Assembly: GCF_016864375.1 (NCBI RefSeq)
Contig: NZ_CP069354.1
Span: 3,879,501-3,943,500 of the forward strand
DNA: 64,000 nucleotides
Reading direction: 5' to 3'
From: Microvirga sp. VF16
Lineage (GTDB): Bacteria > Pseudomonadota > Alphaproteobacteria > Rhizobiales > Beijerinckiaceae
How positions within the stretch are numbered: the first letter of the stretch is position 1; each line of letters starts with the position of its first letter. The notes beneath the pieces are model-generated. The model worked only from the letters and a program-made list of their open reading frames with translations, was not told the DNA's origin and did no database searches. The translations under genes and the position numbers were made by a program. Shown in pieces: positions 24,107 through 32,917 of this stretch.

Positions 24107-25615
24107 ATGTTTCATATCATGAGCATGCCCAGCCCCGCTTTGGCCGCATCCGTCGATTTGGAGCAACTCACGGGCGACCTCGTCGCCTCGGTCTCCGATA
24201 GCCCCAGGGGGGCGCTGGACAGCGCCCTGCGGCAGGCCCTTGCCCACACGGTCGAGACGAAGGTCAACGCGCAACTCGCGGTGCTGCTGGAGGGGATCGG
24301 GGATGCTTTCTATTCCCTCGATGCCGAGTGGCGCTTCAGCTATATCAACCGGGCGGCCGAGGGCTATTTCGGTATTCCCCGCCACGCCATGCTGCGCAGC
24401 ATGATCTGGGACGTGTTCCCGGAATCCGAAGGGACCGACCTGCGGCGCCGCTACGAAGAGGTCTTCGCCTCAGGCCGGCCCCTCTCCTTCGAGTCGGAAG
24501 CTGTGGGACGCCAGGGCCGGTATCTGGAATTCCACGTCTTTCCCTATAACGGGGGCATCGGCGTCAGCTTCCGCGACTGGACGGAGCGCCGTCGGGCGGA
24601 GGAAGAGCTGCGCGCCAGTGAGGCGCGCCTGAGTGCGCTCGCGAACAACGTGCCCGCCTGCATGTTCTACCAGACGAGCCATTCCTCGGATTTCCAGGAC
24701 CGCAAGGTTCTCTACGTGTCCATGACCTGCGAGCGGCTCACCGGTATTCCCGCCGCCGAGGTGCAGGCCAACCCTGGCCTTCTCTACAATCTCGTCCTGC
24801 CGGACCATCGCTCCAAGATGCTGGCACGGGAATTGGAGGGACATCGCAACCTCAAGGAATTCGAATCCGAATTCGAGATGTGGCACGCGAGAACGGGCGA
24901 AGCCCGGTGGCATCGCATCATCGTGACCCCGCGGACGCTGGAGAACGGCAGCATCGTCTGGGACGGCATTCAGATCGACATTACCGAGCACAAGCGGGCC
25001 GAGGAGCATCTGCGACTGCTGCTCAACGAGCTGAATCACAGGGTCAAGAACACGCTTGCGACCGTCCAGTCCCTGGCGTCCCAGAGCTTCCGCAGCCTCA
25101 GGACCCGAAACGTCCAGGACCTTCCCTCCGCCTATGCCACCTTCGAGGCCCGCCTGTTCGCCCTCGCCCGCGGCCACGACATTCTGACCCGGGAGAATTG
25201 GGAGGGCGCAAGTCTCGGCGAAATCGTCAGCCAGGCCTTCGCCCCGTACCGCGACCTGTCCGAGGAATGCAGCAGGATCTGGATCGACGGCTCGGATCTT
25301 CGCGTGTCGCCCCCCATGGCTTTGAGTCTGTCGATGGCCCTGCACGAGCTTTGCACGAATGCCGTCAAATACGGTGCCCTGGGCGTTCCCGACGGGCGGG
25401 TTCACATCTCCTGGTCGACGCTCAAAACCGCAACGGGCTCGCGCCTCGTCATGCGGTGGGAGGAGCGTGGCGGCCCACTGGTCCTTGCGCCTTCGCGCAA
25501 GGGTTTCGGATCGCGGCTGATTCAGGAAGGCTTGGCGCGGGAGCTGAATGGTGATGTGCGGCTGATTTACGAACCCGAGGGCGTCGTCTGTGCCATCGAC
25601 GTGCCTCTTTCTTGA
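24107..25615 (+). CDS. PAS domain-containing HWE-family sensor histidine kinase
   Basis: About 502 residues from the ATG at 24107; in-frame ATGs at 24071 and 24119 are alternatives and none has a clear ribosome binding site. It has two PAS domains: the first around VLLEGIGDAFYSLDAEWRFSYIN, the second around PACMFYQTSHSSDFQDRK and ending IQIDITEHKRAEEHL. An HWE kinase module follows with the phosphoacceptor box LNELNHRVKNTLATVQ, the N-box ALHELCTNAVKYGAL and the diagnostic WEERGGP. Cytoplasmic, no transmembrane segment. No response regulator lies nearby. HWE kinases often act in light, stress or general stress signalling. Confidence 0.9.
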   Translation: MFHIMSMPSPALAASVDLEQLTGDLVASVSDSPRGALDSALRQALAHTVETKVNAQLAVLLEGIGDAFYSLDAEWRFSYINRAAEGYFGIPRHAMLRSMIWDVFPESEGTDLRRRYEEVFASGRPLSFESEAVGRQGRYLEFHVFPYNGGIGVSFRDWTERRRAEEELRASEARLSALANNVPACMFYQTSHSSDFQDRKVLYVSMTCERLTGIPAAEVQANPGLLYNLVLPDHRSKMLARELEGHRNLKEFESEFEMWHARTGEARWHRIIVTPRTLENGSIVWDGIQIDITEHKRAEEHLRLLLNELNHRVKNTLATVQSLASQSFRSLRTRNVQDLPSAYATFEARLFALARGHDILTRENWEGASLGEIVSQAFAPYRDLSEECSRIWIDGSDLRVSPPMALSLSMALHELCTNAVKYGALGVPDGRVHISWSTLKTATGSRLVMRWEERGGPLVLAPSRKGFGSRLIQEGLARELNGDVRLIYEPEGVVCAIDVPLS

Positions 25616-25754
25616 GCAGGGCTGGGGGGCGTTTTCAAAAGACGCATAGATCATTAGTCGATAGGGGGCGCCAGATATCTTGCGAATGGAACCGTATTTA
25701 GTGTCAATAGCGCGCAAGTGACGAAGGTCACGATCCAGAGAGGAAAAGATTACT

Positions 25755-26843
25755 ATGAAACGTCGTCAGTTTTTGCAGGCCGCAACGGTCGGCGCGGCCT
25801 CGACAGCGGTTGCCGCTCCGGCCATCGCTCAGTCGATGCCGGAGATCAAGTGGCGCATGCAATCGGGCTTCCCCAAGTCGCTCGACACCATCTACGGCGC
25901 AGCCGAAGTGATCGCGAAATTCGTCTCCGAGGCGACCGACGGCAAGTTCCAGATTCAGCCTTTCGCGGCCGGTGAAATCGTCGGCACGCCCCAGGTGGCC
26001 GATGCGGTCGGCAACGGCACCATCGAGCTCGGCCACACCTGCTCCTATTACTATTTCGGCAAGGATCCGACCTTCGCCATCGGCACCGCCCTGCCCTTCG
26101 GCCTCAACGCCCGCCAGATGAACGCCTGGATGTATCACGGCGGCGGTAACGACCTGCTGAACGAGTTCTACGCCAAGCACAATCTCTACGGCATGCCTGC
26201 GGGCAATACCGGCGTGCAGATGGGCGGCTGGTTCCGCAAGGAGATCAAGACCGTCCAGGACCTGCAGGGTCTCAAGATGCGCATCGCGGGCCTTGCCGGC
26301 ATGGTGATGCAGAAGCTCGGCGCCGTGCCGCAGCAGATCCCCGGCGGCGACATCTACCCGGCTCTTGAGCGCGGCACCATTGATGCTGCCGAGTGGGTCG
26401 GCCCCTACGATGACGAGAAGCTCGGCTTCTCGAAGGTCGCACCTTACTACTACTATCCGGGCTTCTGGGAAGGTGGCCCCGCGATCCATCTGTTCGTCAA
26501 TCAGGCAAAATGGAAAGAGCTCCCGAAGGCGTATCAGGCGATCCTGACCGCTGCTTCCGGCTACGCCAACAACGACATGCTGGCGAAGTACGACGCCCGC
26601 AACCCGGCGGCCCTGCGTCGCCTGCTCGGCGCCGGCACGCAACTGCGTCCTTACTCGCAGGAAATCCTCGAAGCGGCTTACAAAGCAGCTAACGAGGTCT
26701 ATGACGAAGTTTCCGCCAAGAATGCCGACTTCAAAAAGGTCTACGAAAGCGTTCGCGGCTTCCGGAATGAAGAATATCTCTGGTTCCAAGTGGCCGAATA
26801 CGCCTACGACACCTTCATGATCCGTGCTCGTGCGCGCGGCTGA
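25755..26843 (+). CDS. TRAP transporter solute-binding protein, DctP family
   Basis: A 362-residue periplasmic binding protein with a Tat-type signal (MKRRQFLQAATVGAASTA, cleavage near AIAQ). Family features are KWRMQSGFPKSLDTIYGAAE, FAAGEIVGTPQVADAVGNGTIELGHT and AEWVGPYDDEKLGF; this subgroup often binds 2-oxo acids or related carboxylates. The ATG at 25755 follows GAGAGGAAAAG. No DctQ/DctM membrane genes are adjacent, so it must use transporter subunits coded elsewhere. Confidence 0.93.
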   Translation: MKRRQFLQAATVGAASTAVAAPAIAQSMPEIKWRMQSGFPKSLDTIYGAAEVIAKFVSEATDGKFQIQPFAAGEIVGTPQVADAVGNGTIELGHTCSYYYFGKDPTFAIGTALPFGLNARQMNAWMYHGGGNDLLNEFYAKHNLYGMPAGNTGVQMGGWFRKEIKTVQDLQGLKMRIAGLAGMVMQKLGAVPQQIPGGDIYPALERGTIDAAEWVGPYDDEKLGFSKVAPYYYYPGFWEGGPAIHLFVNQAKWKELPKAYQAILTAASGYANNDMLAKYDARNPAALRRLLGAGTQLRPYSQEILEAAYKAANEVYDEVSAKNADFKKVYESVRGFRNEEYLWFQVAEYAYDTFMIRARARG

Positions 26844-26870
26844 TCTTTCTTAACGCCATAAACCTGAAGA

Positions 26871-26897
26871 AGGGCGACCATTCGGTCGCCCTTTTTT
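26871..26897 (+). terminator. Rho-independent terminator of the TRAP binding protein gene
   Basis: AGGGCGACC and GGTCGCCCT arms, 4-base loop, followed by six T, 27 bases after the stop codon. Confidence 0.85.
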
Positions 26898-27004
26898 GTT
26901 GATCTCGGCATACCCACATAAGATTCTTCCTGACGGACGTCCTGCCACCACTCTCTTCGAGCAGGGCGCTCATCCTGTGAGTATCAAGGGGCATTCGACA
27001 GACG

Positions 27005-27595
27005 ATGCGCTGGACTCTGCGGATCAGTTTTCTGCTCTTTCTGGCCTGGGCCATCTTCATGGTCTCGCCCTTCGTCGCGCTCTACGATCTATCCAAGGCT
27101 GTCGAGGCGCGGGACATGGACCGGATCACCGAGCGGGTAAATTTCAACGCTCTTCGCGTCTCCCTCGCCCGGCAGATCCTAGGCGAATACCTGAAGACGC
27201 AGGACCTCGATGGACTCGACCGACAGACCGCCGCACAGGCCGGAACTGCGACGCTCAACCCGGTCCTGGAAGAACTCATTACGCCGCAGGCCGTTATCGA
27301 CCTTCTCGAGGACGGGCAGTTGCAGCAGATGGCCGGAGCCCAGAACGGCAACGGCGCTCTCTCTCCGATCCGTTTCGATGCTTCATCGCTCGGAAAAGCC
27401 TGGCGGACCTTCATCATGTCGGAGACGCAGGGCTTTCGCGCCATTACCATCCCGCTCCCAGCGGATGAACCCAAAGACAAGCAATTCAAGGTTACTCTGC
27501 GCCTGAGAGGCATCACTTGGCGGGTAACCGGGATCGAGCTTCCCGAGCCAATCAAGGAAGAATTGATCAAGCGCGCAGCGGCCGCAGCAAAGTAA
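27005..27595 (+). CDS. DUF2939 domain-containing membrane-anchored protein
   Basis: A 196-residue protein with one N-terminal transmembrane segment (ISFLLFLAWAIFMVSPFVALYDL) followed by the DUF2939 domain (SKAVEARDMDRITERVNFNALRVSLARQILGEYL). The rest is periplasmic, ending in a basic alanine-rich tail. Function of the family is unknown. The ATG at 27005 is the most upstream start; no strong ribosome binding site is seen. Confidence 0.85.
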   Translation: MRWTLRISFLLFLAWAIFMVSPFVALYDLSKAVEARDMDRITERVNFNALRVSLARQILGEYLKTQDLDGLDRQTAAQAGTATLNPVLEELITPQAVIDLLEDGQLQQMAGAQNGNGALSPIRFDASSLGKAWRTFIMSETQGFRAITIPLPADEPKDKQFKVTLRLRGITWRVTGIELPEPIKEELIKRAAAAAK

Positions 27596-27680
27596 AACTA
27601 TTATCAGCGAGCTTACTACCGGAACCTGGAGCATAACAAGAACGTTTCCAGTCAGAATATCATCTGATGAAGGATCAAGT

Positions 27681-27995
27681 ATGCGTAAATTTGCTTTAGG
27701 TATCGCCACGGCAAGCCTTTTGATTGCCCCTCAACTTGCCGCAGCGCAGGAGGGAACTGCTGCTGGTGTCGCAACCGGCGCAGTGACAGGTGCCATCATC
27801 GGCGGGCCGGTCGGTGCGGTGGTTGGCGCGGGCGTCGGCGGCATCGCGGGCGGACTTGCCGAGCAGAATGCAAAGATACAGACGACCCCGGAAGTTGTGG
27901 TCATCCCCGGTCCGGAAGCAACAGGTTCGATCCGGCAAAGAACCTGCACTGTCGATGCTTACGGCAATCAGGCCTGCATGGATGTCGTGCGATAA
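27681..27995 (+). CDS. Secreted glycine-zipper protein
   Basis: A 104-residue protein with a signal peptide (ending AAAQ near residue 23), then a glycine-zipper membrane region (GVATGAVTGAIIGGPVGAVVGAGVGGIAGG) and a C-terminal tail with two cysteines (RTCTVDAYGNQACMDVVR). It resembles small envelope proteins of Hyphomicrobiales. Start chosen at the ATG followed by a typical signal sequence. A very strong terminator follows. Confidence 0.8.
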   Translation: MRKFALGIATASLLIAPQLAAAQEGTAAGVATGAVTGAIIGGPVGAVVGAGVGGIAGGLAEQNAKIQTTPEVVVIPGPEATGSIRQRTCTVDAYGNQACMDVVR

Positions 27996-28004
27996 ATTCT
28001 GAAC

Positions 28005-28060
28005 TACCGAGTATCGAAAAGCCCGCCTGTTCAATCAGGCGGGCTTTTCGATACTCGGTA
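28005..28060. terminator. Terminator with perfect 25-bp stem
   Basis: Arms of 25 perfectly complementary bases at 28005-28029 and 28036-28060 with a 6-base loop (TTCAAT). The stem contains AAAAGCCCGCCTG/CAGGCGGGCTTTT, so T-rich tracts follow the GC core on both strands. It can terminate transcription in both directions: from the glycine-zipper gene and from the small minus-strand gene at 28190. Confidence 0.85.
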
Positions 28061-28112
28061 CGCAACAATTCCGGCATATCCTCGAACGCAGAACAGAGTA
28101 CTCCAAACCGCC

Positions 28113-28190
28113 TCAGTGGACGAATAACCACCCAACCAAGGCAAGAGGAAACACGGCGCCAAGAATAAAACAGATGACTTGTGAGGTCAT
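28113..28190 (-). CDS. Tiny single-span membrane protein (25 aa)
   Basis: ATG at 28190 preceded at 7 bases by GGAGGG. It encodes MTSQVICFILGAVFPLALV and ends in GWLFVH, almost one complete transmembrane helix. The bidirectional terminator lies just downstream. The strong ribosome binding site, the hydrophobic composition and the terminator placement support a real small protein; no family is known to me. Confidence 0.5.
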   Translation of the reverse strand: MTSQVICFILGAVFPLALVGWLFVH

Positions 28191-28376
28191 TCGATTTCCC
28201 TCCATGGCACAACAACCAGAAACATTAAAATACGTTCCGACGAATTACGGCACGACGCAAACAGAGAGAAAGTCAATCCATGACGATGTAGCCTGAAATA
28301 ACTGCGGTTTACATCGATCGCGCTCGCGAAGGGAACCGAGCCTCGCCCCCTCGATTGTCAGAACGAGGAAGGTGAG

Positions 28377-29468
28377 GTGTCAACGATGAAGGATCAGGGC
28401 CGTCCCGCGCGAAGTTTCATAGAGGATGCTGAATTCGTCCGCAAAACGCTCATCGTGCTCGGTCTGGGATTACTCGCCTTCCTGATTTGGAAGCTGTCGG
28501 ACGTGCTTCTCCTGGCTTTCGGGGCTGTGCTGGTCGCCATTCTCCTGCGCGCCGCGTCAGATGCGCTCGTGCGGTTTCTATGGGTGCCCGAGCGTTGGAG
28601 CCTGGCGGTCGCTACTCTCCTCATCTTCATGGTGTTCCTCGCCATCATCACGCTCTTCGGAGCCCAGGTTCGTTCCCAATTCTCCAACGTGGTCGAACAA
28701 CTTCCCTTCGCCGTCGACAACTTCGCCAAGCAGCTTGGACTCGGCGCGGTGAGTGACGACCTTTCGGAGATCGTGAACAACGCACCGGCCGGTGGAATGG
28801 CAGCCCGTCTCGCAGGCATCGGGGGTGCTATTCTCGATGGGCTTGCGGACTTCGCCCTGGTGGTAATCGCAGGCATCTACATTGCCGCGGCACCAGACCT
28901 CTATCGGGAAGGGTTCGTCAAGCTGTTCCCCATACGCCACCATCCACAGGTCGAAAGTTCGCTGCAGGCCTCCGGCCAGGCCTTGAGATTGTGGCTGACG
29001 TCGCAATTGATCGCCATGGCTTGCGTTGCGGTGCTATCGGCCATTGCCTTCCGGCTGATCGGCCTGCCTTCGGCTATTGCCCTCGGCCTCATTGCGGGAC
29101 TTGCGGACTTCATCCCCTTCCTCGGCCCGATCTTGGGAGCCCTTCCCGCCGTTATGATCGCCTTCAGCATGAGTGGAGAGACGGCACTCTGGACCGTACT
29201 CGCGGTCATCGCCATCCAGCAACTCGAAGGGAATGTCATCTTCCCTCTGATCGCGAGACGGGTGATCAGCATTCCTCCCGCCCTGGCGCTGTTCGCAATC
29301 CTGATCGGCAGCGTCCTATTCGGCGCCCTCGGACTGATCTTCGGCTTCCCCCTCGCCGTCGTCACCTATGTGCTGGTGAAAAAGCTGTACGTTCGGGAGA
29401 CTCTGGGGGAGCAAACGGACGTCCCGGGCGAGCCCGGCAATGACGATCACCGGGAGGTCGGCTCATAA
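28377..29468 (+). CDS. AI-2E family (PerM-like) transporter
   Basis: A 363-residue polytopic membrane protein of the AI-2E/PerM family. It has paired N-terminal helices (TLIVLGLGLLAFLIWKL, VLLLAFGAVLVAILLRAA), a third at LAVATLLIFMVFLAIITLF, an extracytoplasmic loop, then several C-terminal helices including FIPFLGPILGALPAVMIA and the conserved QQLEGNVIFPLI. The start is the GTG at 28377 after GAGGAAGG, or the ATG three codons later. Substrates vary in the family (autoinducers, ions, small solutes). Confidence 0.9.
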   Translation: MSTMKDQGRPARSFIEDAEFVRKTLIVLGLGLLAFLIWKLSDVLLLAFGAVLVAILLRAASDALVRFLWVPERWSLAVATLLIFMVFLAIITLFGAQVRSQFSNVVEQLPFAVDNFAKQLGLGAVSDDLSEIVNNAPAGGMAARLAGIGGAILDGLADFALVVIAGIYIAAAPDLYREGFVKLFPIRHHPQVESSLQASGQALRLWLTSQLIAMACVAVLSAIAFRLIGLPSAIALGLIAGLADFIPFLGPILGALPAVMIAFSMSGETALWTVLAVIAIQQLEGNVIFPLIARRVISIPPALALFAILIGSVLFGALGLIFGFPLAVVTYVLVKKLYVRETLGEQTDVPGEPGNDDHREVGS

Positions 29469-29750
29469 CGTTGGCGTTAGCCCGGGAGGAAGTCTTCCAT
29501 TCCGCTCAACAGCCCTAAAGACTTAAGCGGATTTAAGCCTGTCGCAAACCAACCCGAAATCCCAACAACATGCGCACTTGAGGGCAAGAGCGCGTGCCTT
29601 ACACTATGATTAAGCTCCTGCGCGGCGCACTGAGGCCATGCGCGCTGTATTGCCGGTCAAATCACTCAGGCCTCGAGCGCTTTTGTCTTCGGGGATTGGC
29701 GATCGAAATTGTGGTCGTACGGGATCGACAGGAAAAACAGGGAGGCTGCC

Positions 29751-30098
29751 ATGAAGGCGTACACGCTTGGTTTGATGGTGCTGTTCGGAAGCCTTGCGAG
29801 CTTTCCCGCCACGGCCCAAGAGCCTCCTCGGTTCAATGTTGAGGCGACCTGCAAGGCGGCTCAGCCCCTCACTGCCGAGGACACGAACCCGTATGAAAGC
29901 TGCATGAGGGACGAGACGGCCGCGGAACGTCAGCTTCGCGAAATCTGGAGCAGTGCGGCAGCGGGTCAGCGCGATATCTGCGGGCAGGAGGCGCAGATCG
30001 GCGGGACGCCGAGTTATGTCGACATGCTCACCTGCCTGCAGATCGCCCAGGGAACGACGCCGACGGCGGTGTCGCGCCGCCGGAAGCCCGCCCAATAG
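29751..30098 (+). CDS. Secreted small protein of unknown function
   Basis: A 115-residue exported protein. Residues 1-23 form a signal peptide (ending ATAQ). The mature part has four cysteines (EATCKAAQ, YESCMRDE, RDICGQEA, LTCLQIAQ), a pattern like small periplasmic proteins of the LprI/DUF1311 type. The ATG at 29751 follows GGGAGGCTGCC. It is preceded by about 280 bases with no gene. Confidence 0.72.
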   Translation: MKAYTLGLMVLFGSLASFPATAQEPPRFNVEATCKAAQPLTAEDTNPYESCMRDETAAERQLREIWSSAAAGQRDICGQEAQIGGTPSYVDMLTCLQIAQGTTPTAVSRRRKPAQ

Positions 30099-30154
30099 CG
30101 ACGCGAGGCGAATCCATTTGATCCGCTCACGATCGGCATCGTGAGCAACCGTCG

Positions 30155-30376
30155 TCAGACCTGCGGTTTTGGGACGGGATTCGAGTGGCGCGGCTTCGGT
30201 GCCTCAACCAGACGGAAATGCACCGGAGGCGATTTCCAATCGGGTGGCAGCTGGAGAGGAACGGTGCATGTGGTCAGCAGACTCCGTCCCTCGCCGTTCC
30301 GGACCTCGAACACGTAGCCGGGCCGCGCCATCCGTGCGCAGTTTTGCCACTGGTCGAAATCGATCCAATCACTCAT
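30155..30376 (-). CDS. Hypothetical small soluble protein
   Basis: A 73-residue ORF (MSDWIDFDQWQNCARMARPGYVFEVRNGEG) ending in a Pro-rich tail. No family recognised. The ATG at 30376 is preferred to a TTG at 30403. It follows the serralysin gene on the same strand by 23 bases and may be co-transcribed with it. Confidence 0.55.
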   Translation of the reverse strand: MSDWIDFDQWQNCARMARPGYVFEVRNGEGRSLLTTCTVPLQLPPDWKSPPVHFRLVEAPKPRHSNPVPKPQV

Positions 30377-30399
30377 CGACGCGTCCCCAAGAGCTCCTA

Positions 30400-31791
30400 T
30401 CAAAGATAGAAGTCAGTGGTCGCCAGCATGGAGATGCCTGGGATGTTGATGCGAAAATCCGCAGTCCTATCGCCGTTCACATCTCCGGAGAGCACGCTGC
30501 CTGTGAAGTTCAGCTGCCCGGCCTGACCCGTAAAGACCTTGTTGCCGATGAACGAGAAAGCCTGATCTCCGCCGGCTGCGGTACTGGCATCAATGGTGCG
30601 CAGATCGATGCGATCCACGCCCCGCACGAAGTCCTGAATCGTATCGCGCGCGCTCGAAAGAGAATCCTTGACGGAGTTGAAATCGAAGATGTCCGCCCCA
30701 GCGCCTCCGGAGAGCGTATCGGCCCCAATATTACCATCCAGGGAATCGCCTCCTCCGAGCCCGTACAATTTGTCCGAACCGGCACCTCCTCTGAGCAGGT
30801 TGATGCCATCGTTGCCGGTCAATGAATCGTTGCCGGACCCACCCACCGCGTTCTCGATGAGCGAGCGCGTATCGCCCTGATAGAGCAAGGCATTGGCGAT
30901 GTTACCGACAGCAACCTTTGAGCCGTCCCAATGCAGTTTCGCAAGCTGAGTGGTGGACGTCTTGCTCCATTCGCCGGGGCGGAGATCGACCTTGAGATTG
31001 GTCGAATAATTGGAGAGGTCGTAAGTATCGTTCCCGCCGCCGTCCCAGATGGTCAGAAAGACCTTGTTGCCACCCGGCGTGCCCTGGCTGACGCCGTTGA
31101 TGGCCATTGCGCCGGTTGCCGCGTTCCATGAATAAGTCGAGTTGCCGCTATTCGTCGTGTAGTTCGCGCCATACATGTGCTGCACGGCCGCGATATCGTA
31201 CATCATCAGCGACTGCGCATAGCCCCAGGTTTCGTTCGTGTAGCCCGCGGTCGTCGAGCCTCCGACATAGGAGCGATAGCTCATGACCGTATACTCCAGC
31301 GAGTCCCGGTCCTGCGGCATGGCGTTGCCTTCATGAGCATGCTCAAGCCCGAGCGCGTGCCCGATCTCGTGCAGGAAGACCTGATAAGCGTAATTGCCCT
31401 TCACGGGGCTGGTGAAATAGCCATTGGAGCTGTTGAACCAGACATCTCCGCCTTCAGCGGCGGTGTTGGGAAGATACGCCCAGGCCGATCCGGTCTTGTC
31501 CGACATGGCCAAGCGCAGATCGGCGTGCTGCGTCGAGGTTTCACCGACTTCCATAAAGGTCAGATTCGCGACCGACGCATATGTCTTCAATGCATTGCGG
31601 GCGGTCGTCTGCTGAGCTGCACTAAGGCTCCCGAAATTCGTAATATTCTCTGCTGTGCCGTATGAATTTCCGTAATATGATCCGCTCGTAGGAAAGCTGT
31701 AGGTTACGCTGTTAGTTGCCCATTTATATCCGCCAAGAACCCCATCGATATACGCATTTCCAGTCAGGCCATAAGTAGCAATAGCAGGCAT
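30400..31791 (-). CDS. Serralysin-family (M10B) secreted metalloprotease
   Basis: A 463-residue zinc metalloprotease. The zinc site is HEIGHALGLEH at residues 141-151, with the Met-turn VMSYRSY (M170). The C-terminal half carries RTX repeats (SGNDSLTGNDGINLLRGGAGSDKLYGLGGGD) and the M10 C-terminal domain ending MLATTDFYL. No N-terminal signal; such enzymes leave by type I secretion using the C-terminus. I chose the ATG at 31791 (MPAIATYGLTGNAYIDGVL), which matches the family, rather than an in-frame start at 31935. No transporter or inhibitor gene is adjacent. Confidence 0.93.
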   Translation of the reverse strand: MPAIATYGLTGNAYIDGVLGGYKWATNSVTYSFPTSGSYYGNSYGTAENITNFGSLSAAQQTTARNALKTYASVANLTFMEVGETSTQHADLRLAMSDKTGSAWAYLPNTAAEGGDVWFNSSNGYFTSPVKGNYAYQVFLHEIGHALGLEHAHEGNAMPQDRDSLEYTVMSYRSYVGGSTTAGYTNETWGYAQSLMMYDIAAVQHMYGANYTTNSGNSTYSWNAATGAMAINGVSQGTPGGNKVFLTIWDGGGNDTYDLSNYSTNLKVDLRPGEWSKTSTTQLAKLHWDGSKVAVGNIANALLYQGDTRSLIENAVGGSGNDSLTGNDGINLLRGGAGSDKLYGLGGGDSLDGNIGADTLSGGAGADIFDFNSVKDSLSSARDTIQDFVRGVDRIDLRTIDASTAAGGDQAFSFIGNKVFTGQAGQLNFTGSVLSGDVNGDRTADFRINIPGISMLATTDFYL

Positions 31792-31989
31792 AAAACCATC
31801 CTGTTCGGAAATTATTCTGAAGAATACGGGATCAGAACTGCTGCAGGACCGACAAGGTTTGCCTTTGAACGTGAGGCTGGCAATTACCCCAAAAGAGGTA
31901 TTTTTCAGCTTTGCTATTCGCTTTTCCCCAGCCACGCTTGGGTTGCATGGGCGTTCACCGCGTTCTCTCCTAGGAGAGAGGAGGCCGCG

Positions 31990-32148
31990 TCAGATGATCG
32001 GGATGGTCAAATCTGCGACGCTTTGCCCTGTAATTTGCTCCTCGACACCGTTGAGACGCTCTTTGTTCGACAGGCGCTTCACGCGGTCAGGGCCCCAGCC
32101 TGTCGTGCCGGCGAATTGCGTAAGCGCCGCGGACAAGGCTTGACTCAT
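31990..32148 (-). CDS. Possible small protein (52 aa)
   Basis: An open frame coding MSQALSAALTQFAGTTGWGP, then DRVKRLSNKERLNGVEEQITGQ. It has reasonable protein composition but no clear ribosome binding site and no recognised family. Listed as a candidate only, filling the gap between the serralysin and YcgN genes. Confidence 0.3.
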   Translation of the reverse strand: MSQALSAALTQFAGTTGWGPDRVKRLSNKERLNGVEEQITGQSVADLTIPII

Positions 32149-32194
32149 CCGGCCACAATCGCCGGCGAGTAAGGCTCATCCTCAATTGCCTGAG

Positions 32195-32704
32195 TTACGT
32201 TCGCGCGTCCTCAGACGCCATGTCTTCCATCGGCCAGTCGGTGATGCGCTCCAGGAGCTCGGCGACCGTAAAGTCCTCCTCCGGTCCAGCCACCCGATCC
32301 CGGACGGAAATTCCGGCTGCATGGACCGTCTCCGGATCGCCCGAGACGAGCGGGTGCCACCAATAGAGATCGTGCCCCTCGGCCAGGAGACGGTAGGCGC
32401 AGGTATGGGGCAGCCAGGAGAGGCTGCGCACGGCATCGGGAGTCAGGCGCACGCAATCGGCCACCTTCGATTGGCGGTTCGGGTAATCGCGACAGCGGCA
32501 GGTCTGGTCATCGAGGAGAGTGCAGCCCACATCCGTGTACATCACCTCGGCCGTATCCTCGTCCTCCAGCTTGACGAGGCAGCAGCGCCCGCAGCCGTCG
32601 CACAGGCTCTCCCATTCGTCGAGGCTCATGGCTTCGAGCGACTTCACGCGCCAGAAGGGTTGCTCCTCCGGCTCGGGGCGGATGACAGGTGCGGCATTTG
32701 GCAT
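32195..32704 (-). CDS. YcgN family cysteine cluster protein
   Basis: A 169-residue UPF0260/YcgN-type protein. The cysteine clusters are CDGCGRCC near residue 35 and GCTLLDDQTCRCRDYPNR, which suggest metal binding. Conserved tail motifs include LPHTCAYRLLAEGHDLYWWHPL. Function unknown. It is divergent from the PBP1A gene. Confidence 0.93.
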   Translation of the reverse strand: MPNAAPVIRPEPEEQPFWRVKSLEAMSLDEWESLCDGCGRCCLVKLEDEDTAEVMYTDVGCTLLDDQTCRCRDYPNRQSKVADCVRLTPDAVRSLSWLPHTCAYRLLAEGHDLYWWHPLVSGDPETVHAAGISVRDRVAGPEEDFTVAELLERITDWPMEDMASEDART

Positions 32705-32917
32705 GTGGGCGCTTTGACGTCTCTTTGAGGCGGTTTGAGGGAAGTGCTAAACCGCACATCGGGCAGCCTAATACTTCCGAAGAGGTAAATCTCCGTGAAC
32801 CTACAAACAAGGTTCTGAGTTATATATATCGTCATCGCCACGCTTCGGCGTTGCCGCAGGGGAATTCAACGATCATAAGCAAGGCATGTCAGGCCCCAGA
32901 CCTGCCCGAGGACCACC

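Noticed and set aside
24470..25717. 415-codon minus-strand frame opposite the HWE kinase
   Set aside because: It covers conserved PAS and kinase codons on the other strand. Shadow of GC bias.
25728..26789. 353-codon minus-strand frame opposite the TRAP binding protein
   Set aside because: The plus strand has a Tat signal, ribosome binding site and terminator; the antisense frame has none.
31859..32143. Plus-strand 94-codon frame
   Set aside because: No ribosome binding site, unusual composition, and it overlaps the serralysin promoter. The minus-strand 52-codon frame is slightly more protein-like.
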